64,000 bases of DNA, from NCBI RefSeq assembly GCF_002368195.1, contig NZ_AP018178.1:4255421-4319420 (forward strand), read 5' to 3'. The stretch is from Calothrix sp. NIES-2100. GTDB taxonomy: Bacteria; Cyanobacteriota; Cyanobacteriia; Cyanobacteriales; Nostocaceae. The notes under the pieces were generated by a model that did not search any database, was not told the DNA's origin, and saw only the letters and a program-made list of their open reading frames with translations. Position numbers and translations under genes: made by a program. Positions 8,573-16,928 of this stretch are shown here, piece after piece. How positions within the stretch are numbered: position 1 is the stretch's first letter; each line of letters opens with the position of its first letter.

Positions 8573-9130
8573 ATGATTGAACCAATCGAGAAAAAGCAAC
8601 TCGACAATATTGCAACCTGGATGATTCCCATCGCCGAAACAAAGTTACCAACGCCCCTCAAGGGTGTATTCTTTATGGATGGCAATCCCCTTCCTGATAC
8701 TTGCATCACCATGTACAACTTAGAATGGGACACCCAAACCCTGAGCTTAGTTCTACCTGTCTTTGCTCCATTGCAGTGGACTTTTCATAATTCATTTGCT
8801 GGATGGCTATTACTTATTGGTGCCCAAATAGCTCGGTTTACCTACAAAATTCAGTTTGAAGATGAAACTTTGCAGCGATCGCAAATCATGGCTTTTGCTT
8901 TTGGGTTGACAATTCCCAAGTGGATATTAAATTTTACCATGATCCAAGACGAAAATTCTCCAAATGGCGATATTTGGTATCGCAAGAACATTTTTTTCGG
9001 CATGTTTCCTGGACTTGGCGATTATACACTTCGTAAAGTTGTGGATGCAGATGGTAACTATACTCCAGCGTTTCCAGAGATGTTGAGTAAGGCGCCAAAT
9101 GAATGTTTGGTGATTGTTCGTAATTTGTAA
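8573..9130 (+). CDS. Hypothetical protein next to the lipoxygenase-P450 pair
   Basis: A 185-residue protein that I do not recognise. It starts MIEPIEKKQLDNIATWMIP, has an aromatic-rich beta-like middle part (NLEWDTQTLSLVLPVFAPLQWTFHNSFAGWLLLIGAQIARF) with a hydrophobic stretch around residues 80-100, and ends with KAPNECLVIVRNL. No signal peptide and no known catalytic motif is seen. Intact reading frame, normal cyanobacterial codon use and the same direction as the lipoxygenase and P450 suggest a real gene possibly linked to them, although 262 bases with repeats separate it from the P450. The first ATG follows a CTAGCCCCTAGCC repeat. Confidence 0.65.
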   Translation: MIEPIEKKQLDNIATWMIPIAETKLPTPLKGVFFMDGNPLPDTCITMYNLEWDTQTLSLVLPVFAPLQWTFHNSFAGWLLLIGAQIARFTYKIQFEDETLQRSQIMAFAFGLTIPKWILNFTMIQDENSPNGDIWYRKNIFFGMFPGLGDYTLRKVVDADGNYTPAFPEMLSKAPNECLVIVRNL

Positions 9131-9352
9131 TTTGTCATTAGTCATTTGTCATTGGTCATTTGTAATTACCGGATTTTATAACGATTCAATTAATGATCGT
9201 GACATGTAGATTGTGGTAAAGGCGGGGGTTTCGCCGCCGGTAAAGATGCATCTGTCTCATTCTTTTTTCAAATTGATATTAGATTTTGGATTGAGGAATT
9301 TTTAATCTAAAATCCAAAATCCAAAATCCAAAATTGGTTGACGAATTACGAA
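9131..9352. repeat. Tandem heptamer repeats between convergent genes
   Basis: Two tracts: CATTAGTCATTTGTCATTGG units at about 9135-9165, and AAAATCCAAAATCC units at about 9305-9335 preceded by a near-palindromic TTAGATTTTGGATTG. They separate the unknown gene from the convergent transketolase. Confidence 0.6.
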
Positions 9353-11263
9353 TTATTGTAATTCCTTCACCTTGTTAATAATGCTCACAGGATCAATACC
9401 TTGATGTGGGTATTGTTCCCACAAACCACCGCAACCTTCTTTATGCGTTCCCAGGTGCGCATATTTGGGAGTCAAGCCACGTTCTAACAGCCAGGAACCA
9501 AAACGGCTACCTAAGCCAGTCCGACGGTTGAAGGCTTCTACCACCAGAACGAAGGGTGCTTTGCCAATTTTAGCGATCGCTTCTTCATCCACTACGTTTA
9601 AAGTAGGTTTGTTAATCAAACCTACGTCTAATCCTTCCTGCTTGAGGCGTTCTACAGCATCAAGGCTACGATATAAAGCATCACCAAAACTCACAATATA
9701 ACCTTGTGTGCCTTCGCGGATAACTTCATCTTTACCAGGGACAAATTTGTAACCACTGCCAAAGAAGTCATTACCTTTACTATCCAAGATATTGGGCACT
9801 TTGGAACGGGTAGAGAAAATAAACCGCAATCCAGGATCGGAAAACACAGTTTCCACACAGGCTGTCATTTGATTAACATCTGCGGGAAAGTACAATCTTG
9901 TTTCATAGCCGTCATCCAAGCCATTATCGGCAAACATATTGTTTAAACCGAAGTGACAGGTGTTATCCGCCATGTCATCGATACCTGCGTGAGAAAAGTG
10001 ACACAGGACGTTGGAATAGTTCAGCCGAGCCATCGTGATTTCGGAAATGCACATTTCCAAAAAGGCGCTGAAGGTGGCGAAAATACCTTGTTTGCCTTTT
10101 ACCATCCCAAATCCAGCCGCAGCTGAGAAGTTACCCCTTTCCATGATGCCAGAGGGGATAAAAATTTCGGGATAGGTATCATGGATTTTCTTCAATCCGC
10201 ATGAGCCTTCTAAATCGCTATCAATAACTAAGACTTTTTCCTTGCGTTCTGCTTCACTCATGCGGCTGAGGACACTTACCATAGCTTCCCCAAAGACATT
10301 GCGGTTAGCACCCCATTTATCGCTAGAACCGAGAAATGTATAGGTTTGCTTGGGTTTCTCGATACTCTTGAGGTATTCCACAGCCGCAGTTTGTCCCCGA
10401 GATTCGAGATATTTAATCGCCAAATCGACGGAAATCACATCATGTCCGTGGGTGGAACCTTCTAAGCCTTCAATTCCAGGACACATGGGGCGTTTGTTGA
10501 TGAGTGCGATCGCGCCTGGTGTATTCACAGCTTCACAAAGACGGCGATATAAATCGTCTAAATCTTCCCCATCTCCCTCAAGTATTTTTAACCCGTGACC
10601 TTCTAGAGTTTTGGCGACGGTGAAGCCAGGTAAATATTTAGAAGGATGACCCGCGATCGTCACATCATTATCATCAATAATCAGCTTCACATTGAGATGT
10701 TGAGCGATCGCCAACCGCGCCGCTTCCGCATCGTTACCTTCTTGCTGGGAACCATCGGAACCAAGACAGAAAACCACTTTACCGGGATTCGCCATTGCCA
10801 CCCCATTTACGTAAGGCCACACATGACCCAAGCGTCCAGAGCTAAATTTTACACCAGGCGTTAGCCCTAATTCTGGATGTCCTGGTAAATGTGAATGTGC
10901 CTCTCGATAGCGTAGGAGTTGTTCTGCTGGTAATTCACCATGTAGCGTCGCCATGAGGTACTGAGTAGCAACACGATGTCCAGCTTCATCAAAGAAAATT
11001 GGCACAAATTGCTCAGATGCACCCCGGAAGAAAGCATCCAGAATCATCACCTCTGGGACTGTATCGTAGGGCCCACCAGTGTGACCACCCACTCCTCTAG
11101 CCGCACCTGTGGCTGTAAAAAAGACGATCGCATCTCGACAAAGTTGAATATTCGCCTTGAGAGTGTCTCGCTGTTGTGCCGTCAGAGTAGCATTGGCGGG
11201 ATTGAGTGCTAAATATTTGTAAGCACCGAGATCAATGGGAAATTGGGTCTTAGCAATAGTCAT
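9353..11263 (-). CDS. Transketolase-family enzyme (atypical)
   Basis: A 636-residue thiamine diphosphate enzyme with the three-domain order of transketolases: ThDP-binding domain (GLTPGVKFSSGRLGHVWPYVNG, and the metal-binding GSDGSQQEGNDAEAARLA with LIIDDND), pyrimidine-binding domain (IMERGNFSAAAGFGMVKGKQG) and C-terminal domain. It differs from the housekeeping enzyme: the usual GHPG motif near the start is GGHTGGP, GDG is GSDG, and the VREHAMG segment with the catalytic Glu is MERGNFSAA. It therefore belongs to a separate transketolase-like branch, and its sugar-phosphate donors may differ. A DeoR-type regulator is divergently transcribed next to it, which is usual for a sugar-inducible enzyme. 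A GGAAAA ribosome-binding site precedes the ATG. Confidence 0.85.
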   Translation of the reverse strand: MTIAKTQFPIDLGAYKYLALNPANATLTAQQRDTLKANIQLCRDAIVFFTATGAARGVGGHTGGPYDTVPEVMILDAFFRGASEQFVPIFFDEAGHRVATQYLMATLHGELPAEQLLRYREAHSHLPGHPELGLTPGVKFSSGRLGHVWPYVNGVAMANPGKVVFCLGSDGSQQEGNDAEAARLAIAQHLNVKLIIDDNDVTIAGHPSKYLPGFTVAKTLEGHGLKILEGDGEDLDDLYRRLCEAVNTPGAIALINKRPMCPGIEGLEGSTHGHDVISVDLAIKYLESRGQTAAVEYLKSIEKPKQTYTFLGSSDKWGANRNVFGEAMVSVLSRMSEAERKEKVLVIDSDLEGSCGLKKIHDTYPEIFIPSGIMERGNFSAAAGFGMVKGKQGIFATFSAFLEMCISEITMARLNYSNVLCHFSHAGIDDMADNTCHFGLNNMFADNGLDDGYETRLYFPADVNQMTACVETVFSDPGLRFIFSTRSKVPNILDSKGNDFFGSGYKFVPGKDEVIREGTQGYIVSFGDALYRSLDAVERLKQEGLDVGLINKPTLNVVDEEAIAKIGKAPFVLVVEAFNRRTGLGSRFGSWLLERGLTPKYAHLGTHKEGCGGLWEQYPHQGIDPVSIINKVKELQ

Positions 11264-11675
11264 GGCTATTTTCCGGAATAAGGACTAATTTGAACAGACC
11301 TACCACATGAGCAAATAACGAAAAATCGATATCCAATCGTTTCCCAAGCAAAAGTAGCCCACTAGAAACCATTATTGAACCATGTGGCTTGAGTTGGCAT
11401 AGGCCCAAGTGGCACAATTAATACGTTTAACTGTGCCTGAATTTGCTTGAATGCAATTGAAGTTACGGTTAAATGTCCAAAAACCTGCACATTACCGCTA
11501 TTTTTAAATGAATAGACTACATCCAGATATGTCTCCAAACCTTTGTCCGGAAAGGAAAAAGTTTGGAAGTTCAATCTAGTTGTTGTCGTCTATGTCATTG
11601 AAACTTGATGTTATAAGTATAAACTCACAAACGTGCAGTTTCAAGACCAAAAACGCAACTTCCGGAAAAATAATT
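11264..11675. promoter_or_regulatory. Divergent promoter region with repeated CCGGAA motifs
   Basis: The 412-base gap between the transketolase and the DeoR-type regulator. The palindrome TTCCGGAA lies right in front of both start codons (11271-11278 and 11660-11667), each continuing as GGAAAA towards the gene so that it also serves as ribosome-binding site; a third TGTCCGGAAAGG is at about 11545. These could be operators for the regulator or simply shared purine-rich ribosome-binding sites. No convincing small gene is seen here. Confidence 0.35.
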
Positions 11676-12440
11676 ATGCTGACTGCTGAACGCCGACAAT
11701 TTATCTTAGAAATTCTGCATCGTGATAAGAAGGTGCTGTCAACGGAACTTAGTGCTGTGCTGAAGGTTTCTGAGGATACGATTCGTCGGGACTTGCGGGA
11801 ACTTGCAGCAGCGGGACTTTTAGTGCGCGTACATGGTGGCGCACTGCTGGCTTCCCCAGCTACCGCCAGTTACGCCGATCGCCAAAAACAAGCACCGAAA
11901 GAAAAAGAAGCGATCGCCCGAGCCGCTGCCAAATTAGTTTGTCCCGGACAGGTAGTAATATTAGATGGGGGGACAACTACTCTTCAGGTAACCCGTCATT
12001 TACCCCAAGATTTGCAAGCTACAGTCGTGACAAATAGTCCACCGATTGCGATCGCTTTAGCCGAACATCCAAATATAGAAGTTGTGATGTTGGGTGGAAA
12101 ACTCTACAAACAAGCCTTAGTCAACGTCGGTACAGTTACCATTGAGTCATTACGGATGATTCGTGCAGATTTGTGCATGTTAGGAGTGTGCAGTTTACAT
12201 CCAGAGGTGGGGATTAGCGTACCAAACTTAGACGAAGCCCATGTTAAACGCGCCATGATTGCTGGCTCGGCTGAGGTAGTAGGATTAGTGACAGCACAAA
12301 AATTAGACACAGCTGCTGCTTATGTAGTGGAGTCCATTCATGCACTAACTTATCTTGTCACTGCACCGACAGTATCTAATGAAATGCTGACTGCTTATAA
12401 AGCTTTAGGATTAACAATTATCCGCGACGACCTAATCTAA
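11676..12440 (+). CDS. DeoR/GlpR-family transcriptional repressor
   Basis: A 254-residue regulator from the ATG chosen here. The N-terminal winged HTH is textbook (MLTAERRQFILEILHRDKKV ... VSEDTIRRDLRELAAAGLLVRVHGGAL), and the C-terminal sensor domain has the DeoR sugar-phosphate-isomerase-like signatures (ILDGGTTTLQVTRHL, VVTNSPPIAIAL, VVMLGGKL). The reading frame is open 32 codons further upstream, but the start at 11676 fits the family and has GGAAAA eight bases before it. Family knowledge: such proteins repress sugar-metabolism genes and are released by a phosphorylated sugar. Divergence from the atypical transketolase makes that gene the likely target. Confidence 0.88.
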   Translation: MLTAERRQFILEILHRDKKVLSTELSAVLKVSEDTIRRDLRELAAAGLLVRVHGGALLASPATASYADRQKQAPKEKEAIARAAAKLVCPGQVVILDGGTTTLQVTRHLPQDLQATVVTNSPPIAIALAEHPNIEVVMLGGKLYKQALVNVGTVTIESLRMIRADLCMLGVCSLHPEVGISVPNLDEAHVKRAMIAGSAEVVGLVTAQKLDTAAAYVVESIHALTYLVTAPTVSNEMLTAYKALGLTIIRDDLI

Positions 12441-12498
12441 ATGTGGTAAAAGCCCCTGGCTGGTTAAACCAGGAGTTGAAAGCAATCTAGCTGCATGA

Positions 12499-13185
12499 TT
12501 ACAAACGCTGGAGTATGTTTAAACCGTGGGTATCAGTACCACAGGTATTGAAAAGATTGTATTGTCCAGCCAAATTTTGTATCTGTTCTGATTCCAAATA
12601 ACTTGGTTTCCAAGGGTGAGGATTGTTGTAAGCGTAGAAAGTTTCCACGCCATCAATTCCCAAATTTACAGCCGCCGGAATTAAATCGAAGTGCGATCGC
12701 CTGTAACGCGCTGGATGGGCTAGTACAGCTAAACCTCCAGCTTCGTGAATCGCAGCAATCACGTTATTTGCTTGATATTCTTTACCTGTGGTAATTTTTC
12801 TTTGCAAATAGGGTTTCATGCTGCTGTGTTCAGGCTCAAAAGAGTAAGCCAAAATATGCACTTCAATATCTAAAAGATTGGCATTAATTTCCACACCACT
12901 CCACAGGTGGGGAATTGTTGCACCTGGATGATTCCACCTGAAGTCTTCTAACCAAGCTTTTCCTGCTTGAAAACCAGCAATACTATGATGATCGGTGATA
13001 GCCAGTCCTTTTAATCCGATCGCGATCGCTTGTTCCATTAAGGCATGTGGTTGTAATTTGCCATCAGAATGGACAGTATGCAGATGAAAGTTAAATAATG
13101 TCGGGCAACTTTGAGCATCAATATTCTCAAATACTTGCTTTAAAATTTCCGTAGAAGCAAAATTCCGAGCTAAATTTACAACCAT
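12499..13185 (-). CDS. PHP-domain metal-dependent phosphoesterase
   Basis: A 228-residue protein with all landmarks of the PHP fold: FHLHTVHSDG near residue 33, AITDHHS, SGVEIN, HILAYSF, GLAVLAHPARYR and the terminal CGTDTHG. The conserved His, Asp and Glu side chains bind two or three metal ions. Related proteins (TrpH/YciV type) hydrolyse 3',5'-nucleoside bisphosphates or short RNA ends, so a nucleotide or RNA phosphatase role is plausible. The protein is close to minimal length and soluble. It converges with the DeoR-type regulator; a short CTGGTTAAACCAG palindrome lies between the two stop codons. Confidence 0.82.
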   Translation of the reverse strand: MVVNLARNFASTEILKQVFENIDAQSCPTLFNFHLHTVHSDGKLQPHALMEQAIAIGLKGLAITDHHSIAGFQAGKAWLEDFRWNHPGATIPHLWSGVEINANLLDIEVHILAYSFEPEHSSMKPYLQRKITTGKEYQANNVIAAIHEAGGLAVLAHPARYRRSHFDLIPAAVNLGIDGVETFYAYNNPHPWKPSYLESEQIQNLAGQYNLFNTCGTDTHGLNILQRL

Positions 13186-13504
13186 AACCCCCTCTGAGAT
13201 AAAAAATACATGGTTCTAAATACCCCAACACGCTACACATCTCCAGATGAGAAACCACCAACACGCTCTTGCTAGTGCTGGTAGGTATTTTCTCGAATTC
13301 ACTGCAAATTTTGCAATATGTTAAGACTACGTTAGCAAATATTAACGCTGACGGCCATGAGTATATTCAATTGCAATTATCAGAATATGTAACAAATACT
13401 GCCAAACTATCATTGCAGTTAGTTTAGTCACTTTGAGGTTTAGTAAAGTATTTCCCCATACTAAACCTCAATCTAGTTGATTTACTTATATTGATATTCT
13501 GTAT
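13186..13504. other. Intergenic region with a hairpin after purM
   Basis: A strong inverted repeat, TTGAGGTTTAGTA (13433-13445) and TACTAAACCTCAA (13459-13471), lies 34 bases behind the purM stop and may end its transcript or be a dispersed repeat; no T-run follows. The remainder is AT-rich and probably includes the PHP gene promoter. Nothing else is seen. Confidence 0.5.
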
Positions 13505-14533
13505 TTAACTAAGCAATCCCACTAGTGAATTATCACCAGTAATTACTTCACCGATCGCAAAAGCGGGAATATTTTGTGATTCAAAGTAAGTAATTGTTTG
13601 TTCTACTTGCTGGGGTGACACCAATAGCACAAAGCCAATACCCATATTGAAGGTATTATACATTGCTTCGGCACTCACTCCTCCGGCTTCAGCCAACCAC
13701 TTAAATACAGGTGGAATCGCCCAACTATTGGGGTTAATTTTAATTGCTTGACCTGTTCCTAAACATCTAGGTAAATTTTCTGGCAAACCACCACCTGTGA
13801 TGTGCGCCATCCCGTGAATATCTAACCCTGCTTGACGTGCAGCTAGCACAGGTTTGACGTAAATTCGCGTTGGTGTTAGGAAAGCTTCGGCGATCGTTTC
13901 GCCACCTAATAATTCTGGGCGTTCACTCCAAGCGAATCCGCCATCGCTGACAATCTTCCGGACTAAACTCAAGCCATTACTATGGACACCAGCACTCGCA
14001 AGAGCGATCGCCACATCTCCTACTTGTACCTGAGAACCATCCAACATTTGGCTTTTTTCGACAATCCCCACACAAAATCCCGCCAAATCATACTCACCCA
14101 CTTGGTAGAAACCAGGCATTTCTGCTGTTTCTCCTCCCAGCAAAGCACAACCAGCCTGTTTACATCCAGAGGCTATACCCGCAACAACCTCCGTTAATTG
14201 TTCTTTCTCCAGCTTCCCTGTGGCCAAATAATCTAAGAAAAACAATGGTTCCGCCCCTGATGTCAGCACATCATTGACGCACATCGCCACCAAATCAATA
14301 CCGACAGTATCATGGCGGTTAAGAACTTGAGCAATTTTCAGCTTTGTACCGACACCATCTGTTCCCGAAACTAACACTGGTTCCCGGAAACCCCCAGGAA
14401 GCTGGAAGCAACCACCAAAACCACCCAGTCCACCAAGAACTTCTTTTCTAAAAGTACTGTGAACCAAATTGCGAATTTGATCTACAAAGGCTCGCCCAGC
14501 CTCAACATCAACCCCAGCATCCCGATAATCCAT
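13505..14533 (-). CDS. purM: Phosphoribosylformylglycinamidine cyclo-ligase
   Basis: A 342-residue protein of normal PurM (AIR synthetase) length. The start MDYRDAGVDVEAGRAFVDQI is the classic PurM N-terminus; further signatures are GTDGVGTKLKIA, the MCVNDVLTSGAEPLFFLDYLATG block, LLGGETAEMPGFY, and GIGFVLLV near the end. It catalyses the ATP-dependent ring closure of FGAM to aminoimidazole ribonucleotide, step five of purine synthesis, in the cytosol. It stands alone here with no other pur gene adjacent, as is usual in cyanobacteria where these genes are scattered. Confidence 0.97.
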   Translation of the reverse strand: MDYRDAGVDVEAGRAFVDQIRNLVHSTFRKEVLGGLGGFGGCFQLPGGFREPVLVSGTDGVGTKLKIAQVLNRHDTVGIDLVAMCVNDVLTSGAEPLFFLDYLATGKLEKEQLTEVVAGIASGCKQAGCALLGGETAEMPGFYQVGEYDLAGFCVGIVEKSQMLDGSQVQVGDVAIALASAGVHSNGLSLVRKIVSDGGFAWSERPELLGGETIAEAFLTPTRIYVKPVLAARQAGLDIHGMAHITGGGLPENLPRCLGTGQAIKINPNSWAIPPVFKWLAEAGGVSAEAMYNTFNMGIGFVLLVSPQQVEQTITYFESQNIPAFAIGEVITGDNSLVGLLS

Positions 14534-14868
14534 TCCTAACCGCTTCCTGACTGCACTGTTATTAATTCACTCTAGTAAGTTGTTGGGACATTTAACAACC
14601 CCTACAGTAATGTATGGGTTTGAAACAGCTTGTTCAAGGTGCGATCGCAAAACAAATTAGTTAAAACTTGTCGGGGTCAGCAATAGAAGTGACTCCAGAG
14701 TCAAAAGAGATTTGGTCTGTCTCTGGGACAATTTCACTAACATCCAGATGCCGTTGAAAAGTTATCGTTAGGAAACCGAGGTTGACAAAATCCAGCAGTA
14801 ACTTGATGAAAGTGATGACTATATATATCATCACTATATTCCCACCTGTACGTAGTATTTGGATTGGT
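14534..14868. other. Intergenic region before the restriction-modification system
   Basis: Between purM and the methyltransferase. On the minus strand, 14831-14661 encodes a short frame ending FQRHLDVSEIVPETDQISFD and SGVTSIADPDKF that looks somewhat protein-like and could be the remnant of a gene cut by arrival of the restriction-modification genes; this is weak. An operator-like palindrome near the methyltransferase start is listed separately. Confidence 0.3.
14811..14835. promoter_or_regulatory. Operator-like palindrome upstream of the methyltransferase
   Basis: Perfect inverted repeat AGTGATGA - N9 (CTATATATA) - TCATCACT, centred 46 bases upstream of the chosen methyltransferase ATG. Size and position fit an HTH-protein operator overlapping the promoter. 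Methyltransferases with an N-terminal HTH (as known for M.EcoRII and M.SsoII) repress their own promoter, so this is a candidate site for the enzyme itself; binding by the controller protein is the alternative. Confidence 0.5.
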
Positions 14869-16281
14869 ATGGTCTTAGATATTCGCTCGGCAAGACAAAT
14901 CCGCAAAATGCGACAGCGTGACCTTGCTTCTGCTGTTGGGATTTCTCTACATGAGCTGATGAAACTAGAACGGGGGCTTGTTATGCCTTCAAAAAAGCTA
15001 CTTCAGCAGATATCCTACTGTTTGGAGATAGACGCGGCGCAACTCATAGTCGGTCAAAACAAACTTTGTGAACATCCTTTAACAGGTGAAGGTTACGTTA
15101 CAGGCCGACCCGAAAGCAATATAAAAATTCCACGTCAAAGAAATCCGGATGCTAGAAAAAAAGCTGTTCTTGATTTGTTTTGTGGAGTTGGCGGATTCTC
15201 ATTTGGTTTTGAGATGCATGAGGCATTTCAGGTAGTTGCTGGTGTTGATCTTCTAAGCGATCGATTACAGACATTTTCTTGCAATCATGTTGCTGCAAAT
15301 GCCTATGGTCAAGATATTCGGACTATTTCTACTAATGTTTTGGATCATGAGAATCCTCGCCCATTTGTGATTGTAGGTGGCTCTCCCTGTCAAGGTTTTT
15401 CGTCTATTCGTCCATTTCGGAATGTAGAACGCCATGATCCTAGAAATAACTTAGCAGAAGAATTCTGTCGAATAGTTCATGAGCTACAGCCTGAATGGAT
15501 AGTTTTTGAAAATGTAGTGGGGATGCTGACACATAACAAAGGACAAACCTTAAGAGCCATTATCGGAGCGTTTGAAGAAATCGGATATCGAACCAGCTAT
15601 AAAGTTCTAAATGCTGCTTACTATGGATTACCGCAGCGTCGAGAGCGTCTTATTATTGTTGGGAATCGACAAGGTAAACCTTTCAAATGGAATCAACCTA
15701 CCCATTGGTGCGAACATCGGAGTATGGCTGGGAAACAAGAGTTTGTTCTTAAACCACCAGAAAGACTATTTTCCCAAGAACTAAAGCCTGCCATTACGAT
15801 TAATGAAGCAATTCACGATCTTCCCCCTGTTAAGGCTGGAGAACGAGCGATCGCATATCAAGAGAATATTGAATTGACATCATACGAAACTTTCATTCGC
15901 AATCAAGCACACCAATTGACGATGCATGAAGCAACAGATCACTCTGCTCGAATGCTAGAAATAATTCGACAAGCAGGTGCAAATATTTATGCTTTACCAC
16001 CAGGAACAGTCACAAGCGGTTTTAGTTCTTGCTATAGCAGATTAAACCCTGAAGAACCAAGCGTAACCTTAACTGTTAATTTTGTTCATCCAGCTTCAAA
16101 TCGTTGCATTCACCCTACCCAAGATCGTGCATTAACACCACGCGAGGGCGCACGTTTGCAAGGTTTTTTCGATACATTTGAATTCATTGGCACAAGATCT
16201 CAGATTGTCAAGCAAATTGGAAATGCTGTACCACCATTACTCGGACGCATCATAGCACAAGGGATTTTGGAGAGTGACTAA
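14869..16281 (+). CDS. DNA (cytosine-5) methyltransferase with N-terminal HTH, type II R-M system
   Basis: 470 residues from the ATG chosen here. Residues 1-60 form an XRE-like HTH (DIRSARQIRKMRQRDLASAV ... LERGLVMPSKKLLQQISY). The catalytic part carries the m5C methyltransferase motifs in order: I (DLFCGVGGFSFGFE), IV with catalytic Cys174 (GGSPCQGFSS), VI (FENVVGM), VIII (PQRRERLIIVG), and X (QIGNAVPPLLGR). The variable target-recognition region lies between motifs VIII and IX; its target cannot be read. The frame is open upstream to a TTG at 14782, but the ATG places the HTH at the very N-terminus. Its stop codon lies two bases from the stop of the convergent restriction gene. The HTH probably represses its own promoter. 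Confidence 0.93.
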   Translation: MVLDIRSARQIRKMRQRDLASAVGISLHELMKLERGLVMPSKKLLQQISYCLEIDAAQLIVGQNKLCEHPLTGEGYVTGRPESNIKIPRQRNPDARKKAVLDLFCGVGGFSFGFEMHEAFQVVAGVDLLSDRLQTFSCNHVAANAYGQDIRTISTNVLDHENPRPFVIVGGSPCQGFSSIRPFRNVERHDPRNNLAEEFCRIVHELQPEWIVFENVVGMLTHNKGQTLRAIIGAFEEIGYRTSYKVLNAAYYGLPQRRERLIIVGNRQGKPFKWNQPTHWCEHRSMAGKQEFVLKPPERLFSQELKPAITINEAIHDLPPVKAGERAIAYQENIELTSYETFIRNQAHQLTMHEATDHSARMLEIIRQAGANIYALPPGTVTSGFSSCYSRLNPEEPSVTLTVNFVHPASNRCIHPTQDRALTPREGARLQGFFDTFEFIGTRSQIVKQIGNAVPPLLGRIIAQGILESD

Positions 16282-16283
16282 TA

Positions 16284-16928
16284 TTACTCAAAAAGCTTTT
16301 GATATCTCTGATATGCTTTACCTCTATGTGAGAGAGGAGCACGTTCCAGGTCGCAGTAAACTATTTCCAGAATTTCCATACCCGCAGCATTTACGACAGC
16401 AGTTTTTCCTGAATCACCTTCTGTATTGCTAATGTTGAAATGTTCTCGCAATAAATAACCACAGCGTACTTCCCAAATGTAGGGCTTGATGCCACGGTTC
16501 TCCTTTCCAATTTTAAAAGAACCATCAGACTGACAGAGGACGTAACGGCATGTGAGATAATGTCCTTCTTTTGCAAGATGCCCTTTGGGTTTATTAGTCT
16601 CAAGAGCCATTTTTAGTTCCATATTTGGCACTTGCAGAGAAATCCCGGTTGTTAGCAAATCAGGATATTTATGAGGTCCGTTACGTCTGAGCAAATTCTT
16701 TGAATGTTTTGCTATAGCTGAAGCGAAGATGTTTCCAATCATTGAGGATAAATTGGCTAACTCAACCGTCTGACTCAATGGAAAAACTCCCGCTATTTCA
16801 AGCGTTGCATCTATCTGATCAAGCAATTGGTAAGTGTCCCTAATTGCTTCTTGTAATATGTCATGGCTTAAACCGATACGCTCCAATGCACTTGAATTTA
16901 CGAATCCATTTGAGGCAGGTTCTCTCAT
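16284..16928 (-). CDS. Type II restriction endonuclease (PD-(D/E)xK type)
   Basis: A 214-residue protein that I do not recognise by name but which sits exactly where the cognate nuclease is expected: it follows a controller gene with an ATGA overlap and converges on the methyltransferase. A plausible PD-(D/E)xK catalytic site is visible: Pro89-Asp90 in GPHKYPDLL, then Glu104-Leu-Lys106 in NMELKMALE. The ELK is embedded in a region expected to form the core beta sheet. Function as the nuclease is inferred from context plus this motif; recognition sequence unknown. Base composition is slightly more AT-rich than neighbouring housekeeping genes, consistent with acquisition. Confidence 0.75.
   Translation of the reverse strand: MREPASNGFVNSSALERIGLSHDILQEAIRDTYQLLDQIDATLEIAGVFPLSQTVELANLSSMIGNIFASAIAKHSKNLLRRNGPHKYPDLLTTGISLQVPNMELKMALETNKPKGHLAKEGHYLTCRYVLCQSDGSFKIGKENRGIKPYIWEVRCGYLLREHFNISNTEGDSGKTAVVNAAGMEILEIVYCDLERAPLSHRGKAYQRYQKLFE

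Noticed and set aside
11362..11574. A 70-codon frame in the transketolase/DeoR intergenic region
   Set aside because: Lies in a divergent promoter region, no motif and no start signal.
14782..14868. TTG at 14782 as start of the methyltransferase
   Set aside because: The added 29 residues cross the operator-like palindrome and have no family counterpart; the ATG at 14869 places the HTH at the N-terminus.
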